A stretch of 25,322 nucleotides of DNA from positions 1 through 25,322 of the forward strand of contig JBMNCO010000216.1 in NCBI GenBank assembly GCA_049366815.1, read 5' to 3'. This document shows, piece by piece, positions 7,793 through 14,964 of the stretch. Both the position numbers and the translations under genes were made by a program. Under the pieces are notes generated by a model. That model was not told where the DNA came from. It made no database searches and was given only the letters and a program-made list of their open reading frames with translations. Numbering within the stretch: position 1 is the first letter of the stretch; every line of letters begins with the position of its first letter. The DNA is from CAYNYM01 sp049366815. Lineage in GTDB: Bacteria; Desulfobacterota; DSM-4660; Desulfatiglandales; HGW-15.

Positions 7793-9796
7793 ATGCTCCG
7801 GACCCCAAAGATCCTAATTGTCGACGATGAGCCGAGGATGTGCGACAGCCTCAAGTATTTACTTAATACAAAAGGCTATGAGATTCACACGGCCCTTTCC
7901 GGGAATGAAGCCGTGGGATGCCTGTCCGAGCATATCTTTGACCTTGCCCTTCTGGACATTCAATTGCCTGACATGAACGGACACCAGCTGATGGAGCATA
8001 TCAACTCCAGCAATTCGGAGACATCGGTCATTGTCATTACGGGCAATGCCAATCTGGACTCGGCCGTCGCCGCCCTGAGGAGGGGGGCTTACGATTATCT
8101 CCGAAAGCCCTTTGAGTTCGATGAGTTATTGAAGACAGTAGAAAACGCCATCAACCATAAAAGGCTGAAAAGAGAAAAAGACTCCATCCATGAGAAGCTC
8201 AACCTTTCGGAGGAGCGCTATCGTTATCTGGTTCAAAATTCCCCCGACATTATCTATACATTGGACGCAAAGGGAAATTTCACCTTTGTGAGCGATGCAA
8301 TTGAACGCCTTTTGGGTTACAAAAGCGCTGAGTTGATGGGAAGGCATTACAGCGCGATCGTCTATGGTGAGGATATTGAGAAGGCCCAGTGGTTTTTCAA
8401 TGAGAGAAGGACCGGGAGTCGGGCCTCCTCCGGAATTGAATTGAGATTGAAGATCAGCGGAAACGGGTCCTTTAACTATTGTGAAATAAGCCACTTGACC
8501 ATCGAACTGAAATCGACGGGGTTGTACGATCATTCCATATCGGACAAAAACAAGAAATATGTCGGCACCCACGGTGTGATACGGGATATCAGCGAGAGGA
8601 AACGGCTCCAGGCACAGTTGCAGAACGCGGAGCGCATGGAGGCCCTCGGGACATTGTCCGGAGGCATCGCCCACGACTTCAATAATCTGCTCATGGGGAT
8701 ACAGGGAAACATATCCTTGATGCTGCTGGATACGGATCCCGAAAATCCCCATTATGGCAGGATGCAGAATATAGAAGAATACGTCAAAAGCGGGGCGGAA
8801 CTGACAAAGCAGTTGCTGGGATTTGCAAGGGGGGGAAAGTATCAGGTCAAGGCCTCGAACCTGAACGACTTGATCCGAAAGAGTTCCGAAATGTTCGGCC
8901 GCACCAAAAAGGAAATCAGCATTCACACGGGTTTCCAGAAGGATATCTGGTCGGTGGAGATTGATGAAGGCCAGATTGAACAGGTGCTGCTCAACTTGTA
9001 CGTCAATGCATGGCATGCCATGCCCCAGGGAGGCGACCTTATCCTTGAAACCAAGAATGTAAAACTGGCTCCCGATGATTTACACGCCTTCATGATTCCG
9101 CCCGGCCCCTATGTAAAGATGTCGGTAACGGACACAGGCCTTGGCATGAACGAGGCCACCCAGAAGAGGATCTTTGAGCCGTTTTTTACGACCAAAGAAA
9201 TGGGGAGGGGGTCCGGCCTAGGTCTGGCCTCTGCTTACGGGATCATCACAAATCACGGTGGCATCATTGACGTTCAGAGTAAAGAAGGGAAAGGGACCAG
9301 GTTCAATATCTATCTGCCCGCCTCTGAAAAGTCCTTCATACGGGAAAAGGAAGCCGAGGGGAAAGTGCAGAACGGTTCAGAAACGGTATTACTTGTCGAT
9401 GATGAGGACATGATTATTGATGTCGGCAAGGCCATGCTGGAAAAGCTGGGATACCATGTTCTTACGGCCAAAACCGGCATGGAGGCCATAGACATCCTGG
9501 ACAATCTCAATGCGGAAGCGACTTCCGGCCCAGACGGCCTCAGGCACCGCGCAGCCCCCTTACCCGACCTTGTGATCCTGGACATGATCATGCCGGGAAT
9601 GGGAGGGGGGGAAACCTACGACAAACTGAAGTCTATCAATCCGCGGATAAAAGTCCTTCTTTCAAGCGGATACAGCATGGATGGTCAGGCGAGTAAAATC
9701 CTCGAGCGGGGTTGTAACGGATTTATTCAAAAACCCTTCAATATCAAAGACCTTTCCAAGAGTATGCGGAAAATTCTGACAGAGGGAAAGGAATAG
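7793..9796 (+). CDS. Hybrid sensor kinase, REC-PAS-HisKA-HATPase-REC
   Basis: A soluble hybrid kinase of 667 residues. Domains in order: an N-terminal receiver (KILIVDDEP, phospho-acceptor D55 in LALLDIQLPDMNG), a PAS domain at about 130-260 (YRYLVQNSPDIIYTLDAKG), HisKA with H294 in SGGIAHDFNNLL, HATPase with GLGMNE and GSGLGLASAYGI, and a C-terminal receiver (VLLVDDED, D597 in LVILDMIMPGMGG). I chose the ATG at 7793 because GGAG lies 6 nt upstream. An ATG at 7781 in the same frame adds four residues but has no ribosome-binding site. It directly follows the HDOD kinase, which lacks a receiver, so phosphotransfer from that kinase to the N-terminal receiver is a reasonable inference. No DNA-binding output domain is present. 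Confidence 0.88.
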   Translation: MLRTPKILIVDDEPRMCDSLKYLLNTKGYEIHTALSGNEAVGCLSEHIFDLALLDIQLPDMNGHQLMEHINSSNSETSVIVITGNANLDSAVAALRRGAYDYLRKPFEFDELLKTVENAINHKRLKREKDSIHEKLNLSEERYRYLVQNSPDIIYTLDAKGNFTFVSDAIERLLGYKSAELMGRHYSAIVYGEDIEKAQWFFNERRTGSRASSGIELRLKISGNGSFNYCEISHLTIELKSTGLYDHSISDKNKKYVGTHGVIRDISERKRLQAQLQNAERMEALGTLSGGIAHDFNNLLMGIQGNISLMLLDTDPENPHYGRMQNIEEYVKSGAELTKQLLGFARGGKYQVKASNLNDLIRKSSEMFGRTKKEISIHTGFQKDIWSVEIDEGQIEQVLLNLYVNAWHAMPQGGDLILETKNVKLAPDDLHAFMIPPGPYVKMSVTDTGLGMNEATQKRIFEPFFTTKEMGRGSGLGLASAYGIITNHGGIIDVQSKEGKGTRFNIYLPASEKSFIREKEAEGKVQNGSETVLLVDDEDMIIDVGKAMLEKLGYHVLTAKTGMEAIDILDNLNAEATSGPDGLRHRAAPLPDLVILDMIMPGMGGGETYDKLKSINPRIKVLLSSGYSMDGQASKILERGCNGFIQKPFNIKDLSKSMRKILTEGKE

Positions 9797-9839
9797 CATA
9801 TTTCCGGAACCAATCATCTTTAGAGCTCTCCGAGAATCG

Positions 9840-9876
9840 AAAAAACGGCTATTCTTTAAGAGAATAACCGTTTTTT
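9840..9876. terminator. Bidirectional intrinsic terminator
   Basis: A 16-bp stem with one C-A mismatch runs from 9840-9855 to 9861-9876 around the loop TTAAG. An A-run before the stem and a T-run after it let it act on both strands. It lies 44 nt after the hybrid kinase stop and also downstream of the convergent - strand gene ending at 9998. Confidence 0.85.
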
Positions 9877-9997
9877 CTGTTCCTAAAAATCGCATCGGCC
9901 TTACAAAACAGATTGCACCTTTTCGAATTGGACCTGCCCTCAATGGAATCCAAACACCTGCAGATCAAAACGGTTCTGAAGGCCATCCTTCCCAAAA

Positions 9998-10177
9998 TCA
10001 CAAGTCAACAGCATCGGAGACAGCGAGTTCAAGCATTTTGGTGCTGGCCAAAAGACGGGTGGTGTTCCGGGACAGGGCAGGAAAAGAATCACCCATCCGC
10101 ATCAGTTCTTGTGCCGCCTTTTTTATTTCCTGGATCTTCCCGTCAATACTCTTGAGGTCTATTTTCTGATCTGTCAT
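9998..10177 (-). CDS. Small helical protein of 59 residues, downstream of the CoA ligase
   Basis: A 59-residue ORF that I do not recognise. It starts MTDQKIDLKSIDGKIQEIKK and ends LELAVSDAVDL. It is charged, with no cysteine and no transmembrane segment, and looks mainly helical. A strong ribosome-binding site (AGGGGGGAG, overlapping the CoA-ligase stop codon) lies 5 nt before its ATG. Only 11 nt separate the two genes, so they are almost certainly co-transcribed, and a terminator follows at 9840-9876. It could be an accessory or regulatory subunit of the ligase. That is inference from position only. Confidence 0.72.
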   Translation of the reverse strand: MTDQKIDLKSIDGKIQEIKKAAQELMRMGDSFPALSRNTTRLLASTKMLELAVSDAVDL

Positions 10178-10188
10178 CTTTCTCCCCC

Positions 10189-11523
10189 CTAATGGTTCTT
10201 TCTCAAATCTTTGAAGCGCTTTGCCTTCACTTCGTATCTTGGAAGCGTTTCATACTCATGGAATTCCAACTTGTATCCCAGGTTGGTCTTCAGCCGGAGT
10301 TGGTCTTTGAGCTGAGCGGCAATTTCCTCCTGTTTGTCTTTAAAATCGGGCAGCAGTTCCACCTTGAGGGTAATGCGGTCCACGTCTCCCACCTTGTCGA
10401 CTACAATCTCAAATTCGTCGCCGAGTGAGGTAAAGCCCCGCACAACCTCTTCGATGGCTGCCGGCGCCAACAGCACCCCCTTGACCTTGGTGATGTCATC
10501 GGCCCTTCCTACAATGCCCCCTTTGATCAGCCTGAAAGTCCGTCCACAGGGGCACAGGTCATCGGCCCATTCGATGATGTCCTTGGAGTCAAAGCGGACG
10601 CAGGGTTGGGCGATCCTGTCCAGGGCCGTGATCACCATCTTTCCCCGTCGCCCCGTTTCATAGATGGGTTCTCCGGTCTCAACATCCTCGATCTCCACAA
10701 GGAAAAGGGCCTCATTGACATGGAGGCCGCCGGATTGTTCCTCGCACTCAAAGCACCACGCCCCGATTTCCGTCGCCCCCGCATGGTCGTAAACCTTGGC
10801 ATTCCATGCCTCCTCCATGCGTTTTTTGGTGGCGGGAATGGATGCCCCGGGTTCTCCCGCACACGTAATTTTCCTGATGCTCATCTTTTCCGGATCAAGA
10901 CCCATTTTCTTCTTGGCCGTATCGGCCATTCCCAGGATATAGGTGGGCGTCGCCATCATGGCCGTAGGCGCCAGCTCCTGGATTTTGAGAATACGCGCCT
11001 GAGTGTCCAACACACCTCCCGGGATCACTTCGCAGCCGACCTTTTCCGCAGCATAATGGGCAGCCCAGAAGGCCACAAAGACATTGTACCCGAATGGAAG
11101 AAACACACGGTCGCTCGGCCGATAGCCCTGTGCCCACATGATATAGGACCAGCATTCGGCCCACCATTCCCAGTCCTGCCAAGTGTCCGGCTGATAGACC
11201 GGTTGTCCTGTGGTTCCGCTCGTCTGCCTGAATTCAGTCACATCCTCGAGAGGCACACACAGGGCATCCCCATAGGGGAAGGGATCCTTGCGCTGAATGT
11301 CTCTCATCATGCCCTTTTCGACCTTGGGGACATGAGAGATGTCTTCAATCGTCCGAATATCTTCTGGTTTTATTCCTGCCTTGTCATAGAGCGATCTGTG
11401 GAATTTGGAGTGATCGTAGGCCCACTGAAAAATCCTCTTGAATTTCTTTAACTGGAGATTTCGAAGCTTTTCAGCCGGGAGCGTCTCCAGAACCGGATTC
11501 CAGTACTTTTGGTCAGTATACAT
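10189..11523 (-). CDS. Phenylacetate-CoA ligase family (PaaK-like) AMP-forming acyl-CoA ligase
   Basis: ANL-superfamily enzyme of 444 residues, expected to activate a carboxylic acid (aryl or other) to its CoA thioester with ATP via an acyl-adenylate. The ATP-binding loop FRQTSGTTGQPVYQ is at about residues 99-112. The adenylation core follows (YDHAGATEIGAWCFEC), then the RFDSKDII motif and a C-terminal domain ending in LPRYEVKAKRFKDLR, which carries a candidate catalytic lysine. Cysteines in CFECEEQ and CPCGR with a nearby His fit the zinc site found in PaaK-type ligases. Length is usual. The substrate cannot be read from sequence, so no symbol is given. It lies downstream of an IclR regulator on the same strand, which suggests pathway-specific control. 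Confidence 0.88.
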   Translation of the reverse strand: MYTDQKYWNPVLETLPAEKLRNLQLKKFKRIFQWAYDHSKFHRSLYDKAGIKPEDIRTIEDISHVPKVEKGMMRDIQRKDPFPYGDALCVPLEDVTEFRQTSGTTGQPVYQPDTWQDWEWWAECWSYIMWAQGYRPSDRVFLPFGYNVFVAFWAAHYAAEKVGCEVIPGGVLDTQARILKIQELAPTAMMATPTYILGMADTAKKKMGLDPEKMSIRKITCAGEPGASIPATKKRMEEAWNAKVYDHAGATEIGAWCFECEEQSGGLHVNEALFLVEIEDVETGEPIYETGRRGKMVITALDRIAQPCVRFDSKDIIEWADDLCPCGRTFRLIKGGIVGRADDITKVKGVLLAPAAIEEVVRGFTSLGDEFEIVVDKVGDVDRITLKVELLPDFKDKQEEIAAQLKDQLRLKTNLGYKLEFHEYETLPRYEVKAKRFKDLRKNH

Positions 11524-11715
11524 AGCAGTCCCTTTTTTGGTTTAGATGGTTTTTGAAAAAATAAACACCCTACAGATCAGAACCCAGAAATTGTTGTCAC
11601 CTCCCTCCCCTGGCAAGATTTCGAAACATATAAAAATGCACTGACGAATGAAGACCATCCCTGGGGAATGCCTCCCCATCAAATTGGGAAGCCTTACGCC
11701 CGGCCTCTGCCCTGC

Positions 11716-12486
11716 TTAGGTCAACGCCAGACGATCATCAATGCGTTTGGCCTTTTCTTTCAAGATATTTGCATAGAATGCCACGTCCTCTTCTTTTATC
11801 TGGGTGTTCAAGCCGAGCACATAAATGGCCGTCATCAGTTTTCTCTTGTAATTGTTCAACGATACAGCAACGGCCCTTATCCCCTCTATGTATTCCTGGT
11901 CGCTGTAGGCGTAGCCGTCTTGCCTCACCTTTCTGATCGCCCGAAGAAACGCTTCTCTATTGAGGATAGAGAAGGGTGTATACTTTTTCAACTTGTATTG
12001 AGAGATAATCTCTTCAATTTCCTGATCGGCCATTCTGGACAAGATAATTTTACCCACGGCCCCGGCGAGGATGTGGGTCGAGAGTCCGATTTCAGAGGAA
12101 ACATTGAGGTGCATAGGAGAGTCGACCTTATCGACCGTAACAACCATATCCTGGATCAGGACCCCCAGGTAGGCGGAGACGTTCAGTTCGCGGTGGATCT
12201 CTTCGAGATAGGGATGCACCGTTCTGATCAATTCGGAATTGTTGCCGGCAGCCCTTCCAAGGGCATAGAGACGAGTCCCCAGGCGCAATTTATTGTCCAG
12301 AGTCTGTTCAAGGACGCCCATCTCCATCAGTGTGTAGGCTAGGTTGTATACCGTGCCCTTGTGGTAACCCAGGGCATTGGCGATTTCGCTGATGCCGACA
12401 TTTCTTGGTGTCTTGGAAAGGAGGTCCAGCACGTTGAAACACTTCTGGAGGGCTGGAACCCGCTTGAATTCCTTTTTTATTTTCAT
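11716..12486 (-). CDS. IclR family transcriptional regulator
   Basis: A 256-residue regulator. The N-terminal winged helix-turn-helix (about residues 10-75) contains VPALQKCFNVLDLLSKTPRNVG and the recognition region ISEIANALGYHKGTVYNLAYTL. The C-terminal IclR effector domain (about 85-250) has the expected LRLGTRLYALG and SSEIGLSTHILAGAVGKIIL and ends with a helical segment (NILKEKAKRIDDRL). Effector domains of this family bind small organic acids. Since a CoA ligase gene lies 192 nt downstream on the same strand, the ligand may be that enzyme's substrate or product (inference). A palindrome covers its predicted transcription start, suggesting autoregulation. Confidence 0.9.
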   Translation of the reverse strand: MKIKKEFKRVPALQKCFNVLDLLSKTPRNVGISEIANALGYHKGTVYNLAYTLMEMGVLEQTLDNKLRLGTRLYALGRAAGNNSELIRTVHPYLEEIHRELNVSAYLGVLIQDMVVTVDKVDSPMHLNVSSEIGLSTHILAGAVGKIILSRMADQEIEEIISQYKLKKYTPFSILNREAFLRAIRKVRQDGYAYSDQEYIEGIRAVAVSLNNYKRKLMTAIYVLGLNTQIKEEDVAFYANILKEKAKRIDDRLALT

Positions 12487-12517
12487 TTTCCGGCACTAAA
12501 CTCCAGCATGTTTCGCC

Positions 12518-12541
12518 TATATAAAACGCCTGTTTTCTATA
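12518..12541 (-). promoter_or_regulatory. Candidate IclR-type operator palindrome
   Basis: Arms TATATAAAAC (12518-12527) and GTTTTCTATA (12532-12541) are inverted with 9 of 10 positions matching, around a 4-bp centre GCCT. The palindrome lies 32 nt upstream of the IclR start codon and directly downstream of the predicted -10 box, where a bound repressor would block transcription. Binding by the adjacent IclR protein is inferred. Confidence 0.5.
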
Positions 12542-12547
12542 GAAAAA

Positions 12548-12576
12548 TAAATAGATCAGTTTCCTCTTTTTGTCAA
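12548..12576 (-). promoter_or_regulatory. Putative sigma70-type promoter of the IclR gene
   Basis: Reading the - strand, a perfect TTGACA (+ strand 12571-12576) is followed after 17 nt by TATTTA (+ strand 12548-12553), a poor -10 match. Transcription would start near 12541, at the edge of the palindrome. Confidence 0.5.
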
Positions 12577-12599
12577 ACAAAATGAAATCCATTCGGTGA

Positions 12600-12616
12600 G
12601 GGGCGTGTCATGCCCC
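12600..12616 (+). promoter_or_regulatory. Small GC hairpin in the DUF2333 leader
   Basis: GGGGC (12600-12604) pairs with GCCCC (12612-12616), extended inward by a G-T and a T-A pair, with a 3-nt loop. It lies about 20 nt before the AGGAGG that precedes the leader ORF. No T-run follows directly, so it is not a clear terminator. It may affect translation of the leader. Confidence 0.35.
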
Positions 12617-12646
12617 AGAGATTTTATTGATTTCAGAGGAGGAAAC

Positions 12647-12682
12647 ATGTTATTGAAAATCGTTCTTAATGAACAAAAATGA
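12647..12682 (+). CDS. 11-codon leader ORF upstream of the DUF2333 gene
   Basis: A very strong ribosome-binding site (AGAGGAGG, 12635-12642) precedes ATG at 12647, which opens a short frame encoding MLLKIVLNEQK and stopping at 12682. Its TGA overlaps an ATG (12679, ATGA) of the DUF2333 frame. Such an arrangement is typical of a translated leader coupled to the next gene. It could instead be a relic of an earlier start. The peptide itself has no recognisable function. Confidence 0.45.
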   Translation: MLLKIVLNEQK

Positions 12683-12699
12683 CCCGTGGGAGACTGCCC

Positions 12700-13674
12700 A
12701 TGAAAAAAGAGACCCCTCAAAAAACAGGCAAAAAAAGCGGGAAAAAGAAATATACCCGCTTGATATTCTTCTTGTTTCTCTGCCTGACCCTGTTCGTGCT
12801 CATCATCATGGCCCTCAACTCCGGAAAACCGAGCCTGAAGATCTCCTTGGGGGATGTGAACGAAGGCCTCAAGGGTGCCCATTTTCTAAAGACCAATCAG
12901 GCCCTGATTAGACAAATGAGCGACAACTGGCTCCCCAACGATATTTTCTGGCCGACCGTATTCCTGGACAATATGCCGAATTTCCAGATCGGTGAACTGG
13001 AAGTCGTGAGATACAATGCCAGGGTCCTGAGAGACAACCTCTCCAGAATGAGGACGACGGATAAGCTGGATCCCTATGCCGAGGCCGTATTCACGGCCCT
13101 TTCCAATGACCCTTACAAGTGGTGGTTTCCTTCCGCCGAAAGCAAGTGGGACCTGGCCTATGGCGGTCTGGAGGACTTTTATCAAAATCTTCAGTCCGGA
13201 AAGTCCCATTTTTATCCAAGGGCCGATAATCTCGTGGAACTCCTGAATCAGTACCTCTCGCTCATGGGCGGTGTAAATACACGCCTGATCAACGCCCCCG
13301 GGGACATCAGCACAACCGTGTCCGTTGAGGACGCCAAGAAGGAAACCCCTGACACACCGAATGTGGTTGGCATTGATATACCCTGGCACGAGATCGATGA
13401 CAATTTCTATTATGCCCAGGGGGTGGCCTATGCCCTCCATGAATCCTTCAGGGCCATCCGAATCGATTTTCACGATGTCCTGGTTGACAAGAATTCCACC
13501 ATCCTTGTGGACAAGATTCTGGAGATCCTCGGCAGGTGTCAGTTTGAACCCTTGTTTATCTTTAATGGCGACCCGGACAGCATTTTTGCCAACCATTCCC
13601 TGAACCTTTCCGGCCTCTTTAATGATGCCAGGCAAAAGATCAATTCCCTGACCGTCGCCTTGATGCAAGGATGA
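12700..13674 (+). CDS. DUF2333 family membrane-anchored protein
   Basis: A 324-residue protein of uncharacterised family DUF2333. A lysine-rich cytoplasmic N-terminus is followed by one transmembrane helix (about residues 20-40, LIFFLFLCLTLFVLIIMAL), and the rest should lie outside the membrane. Family-like features are NWLPNDIFWPT, RVLRDNLSRM, KWWFPSAESKW, FYPRADNLVELL, IDDNFYYAQGVAYAL, IRIDFHDVLVDKN and NGDPDSIFANHSLNL. I chose the ATG at 12700 because GGGAG (12688-12692) lies 7 nt upstream; an ATG at 12679 in the same frame adds seven residues and overlaps the leader ORF stop. hypA follows after 14 nt, suggesting co-transcription. No biochemical function is known to me. Confidence 0.85.
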   Translation: MKKETPQKTGKKSGKKKYTRLIFFLFLCLTLFVLIIMALNSGKPSLKISLGDVNEGLKGAHFLKTNQALIRQMSDNWLPNDIFWPTVFLDNMPNFQIGELEVVRYNARVLRDNLSRMRTTDKLDPYAEAVFTALSNDPYKWWFPSAESKWDLAYGGLEDFYQNLQSGKSHFYPRADNLVELLNQYLSLMGGVNTRLINAPGDISTTVSVEDAKKETPDTPNVVGIDIPWHEIDDNFYYAQGVAYALHESFRAIRIDFHDVLVDKNSTILVDKILEILGRCQFEPLFIFNGDPDSIFANHSLNLSGLFNDARQKINSLTVALMQG

Positions 13675-13688
13675 GAGGAAACACCCTC

Positions 13689-14030
13689 ATGCATGAAATG
13701 TCCATTGCCCAGTCCCTGATCGAAATCATCAGGGAGGAGATGGCACAAAACAATGCCTTGAAACTCAGGACCGCACGAATCCAGGTGGGACAGATGTCGG
13801 CCATTGTCCCCGCCGCCCTTTCTTTTTGTTTCGGTGTAATCACGGAGGGGACTGAAATGGAAGGGGCGGAACTGATTGTAGAAAGCGTACCTTTGAGTGG
13901 GAAATGCCATCAGTGCGGCATGGAGTTCAATATCGAAGACTATGCCTTTCTCTGCCCGTCCTGCGGGGGCCAGGAGATTGGGATAATGAGCGGCCAGGAA
14001 CTGGCACTTATTGAGATCGAGGTGGAATGA
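13689..14030 (+). CDS. hypA: Hydrogenase maturation nickel metallochaperone HypA
   Basis: HypA delivers nickel, with HypB, to the large subunit of NiFe hydrogenase. The 113-residue product starts MHEMSIAQSL, with the nickel-binding His2 that must follow the initiator Met. That is why I place the start at 13689 and not at the in-frame ATG 13671. The structural zinc site is complete: C73-x2-C76 (CHQC) and C89-x2-C92 (CPSC). Length is standard. It follows the DUF2333 gene by 14 nt; AGAGGA at 13673-13678 is a possible, rather distant, ribosome-binding site. Confidence 0.95.
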   Translation: MHEMSIAQSLIEIIREEMAQNNALKLRTARIQVGQMSAIVPAALSFCFGVITEGTEMEGAELIVESVPLSGKCHQCGMEFNIEDYAFLCPSCGGQEIGIMSGQELALIEIEVE

Positions 14031-14175
14031 CGCTTGACGTTTCAAAAACAATGCAGCAATGTCCGGTTAGGATTTTGAGAATATCTTGTGAACCGTGTAA
14101 AGGGAAGATTTAGGCAACAAAAAAAACCAGAGGTTATGCCTCATCATTTCTTTTTCATCTAAAAGGATAAGAGCC

Positions 14176-14850
14176 ATGAAAATTGCCGTCGTGCGAAATA
14201 TCCTCGAAGCCAACGATCGCATTGCCATGCAGAACCGGGAGTTTTTTGATGCAAAAGGTATTCTGGTGTTTAATCTTATGAGTGCCCCGGGCGCCGGCAA
14301 GACGACTCTTCTTGAAAAGACGATAGACGCTTTGAAAGACGGGCTGAGGATAGCCGTCATTGAGGGTGACATTCAATCATCCATGGATGCCGAACGGATT
14401 GCCCGGAAAGGAGTCCCGGCCGTCCAGATCAATACGGGTGGCGCCTGTCACCTGGACGCGAACATGATCAGGGACACCTTTGAAGAAATCGATTTCGAAG
14501 GGCTGGATCTGCTCGTAGTCGAGAATGTGGGTAACCTGGTCTGCCCGGCGGAATTCAAGATCGGGGAGGATTTCAAGGTCATGATCCTCAGTGTAACCGA
14601 GGGAGAGGATAAACCATCCAAATATCCCCTCATGTTTCACGAGTCAAAGGCATTGCTGATCAACAAAATAGATCTTCTCCCCTACGTGGACTGCCGGGTT
14701 GACAGGATCAGGGAAGAGGCCCTCAAGGTCAACCCGGATCTGACGATCTTTGAGATTTCCTGCAAGACGGAAGAGGGGCTCGACGATTGGTATCACTGGC
14801 TCCGAGAAAGGATTCAAGACAGAAAATCTGATCAGGGCGTCACGGGATAG
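14176..14850 (+). CDS. hypB: Hydrogenase maturation GTPase HypB
   Basis: GTP-hydrolysing nickel-insertion factor acting with HypA (224 residues). The P-loop is SAPGAGKTT (36-44), followed by EGDIQSSMDAERI, the metal-site region GACHLD (C91, H92), ENVGNLVCPAEF (C123), and the guanine-specificity motif NKID (163-166). It has neither the N-terminal CxxCGC high-affinity nickel site nor a His-rich stretch, so it is the short form of the family. AAGGA lies 8 nt upstream of the ATG. The gap of 145 nt to hypA is larger than within the other operons here and contains no clear terminator. No hypCDEF or hydrogenase structural genes are in the window. Confidence 0.95.
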   Translation: MKIAVVRNILEANDRIAMQNREFFDAKGILVFNLMSAPGAGKTTLLEKTIDALKDGLRIAVIEGDIQSSMDAERIARKGVPAVQINTGGACHLDANMIRDTFEEIDFEGLDLLVVENVGNLVCPAEFKIGEDFKVMILSVTEGEDKPSKYPLMFHESKALLINKIDLLPYVDCRVDRIREEALKVNPDLTIFEISCKTEEGLDDWYHWLRERIQDRKSDQGVTG

Positions 14851-14880
14851 CAGACTGCGCCCACAGGAAAAGTCCACTTA

Positions 14881-14920
14881 AAAATGGGCATGGGGTGCGT
14901 CTTCCATTTTCCCCCATGCC
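14881..14920 (-). terminator. Intrinsic terminator of the fur operon
   Basis: A perfect 9-bp stem, GGCATGGGG (14887-14895) with CCCCATGCC (14912-14920), encloses a 16-nt loop. On the - strand it is followed by CATTTTTAAG, giving a T-tract. It lies 45 nt after the stop of the Fur-FeoA gene, between the convergent hypB and fur transcripts. On the + strand no T-run follows. Confidence 0.75.
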
Positions 14921-14964
14921 TTGGCGCCGGTTCACGGTATTGCGCCGAGACACGGTTTTTCCCT

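Noticed and set aside
8126..9016. 296-codon - strand frame opposite the hybrid kinase
   Set aside because: The + strand encodes unmistakable PAS and kinase motifs in this interval; the reverse frame has none.
10606..11451. Long 281-codon + strand frame opposite the CoA ligase
   Set aside because: It is the shadow of a gene with clear family motifs on the other strand, and its own translation shows no family resemblance.
11662..11678. Hairpin TGGGGA/TCCCCA between the IclR and CoA ligase genes
   Set aside because: A short stem without a T-run; too weak to call a terminator or attenuator.
13671..13688. Longer start for hypA at 13671 with six extra residues
   Set aside because: HypA needs His directly after the initiator Met for nickel binding, which only the ATG at 13689 gives.
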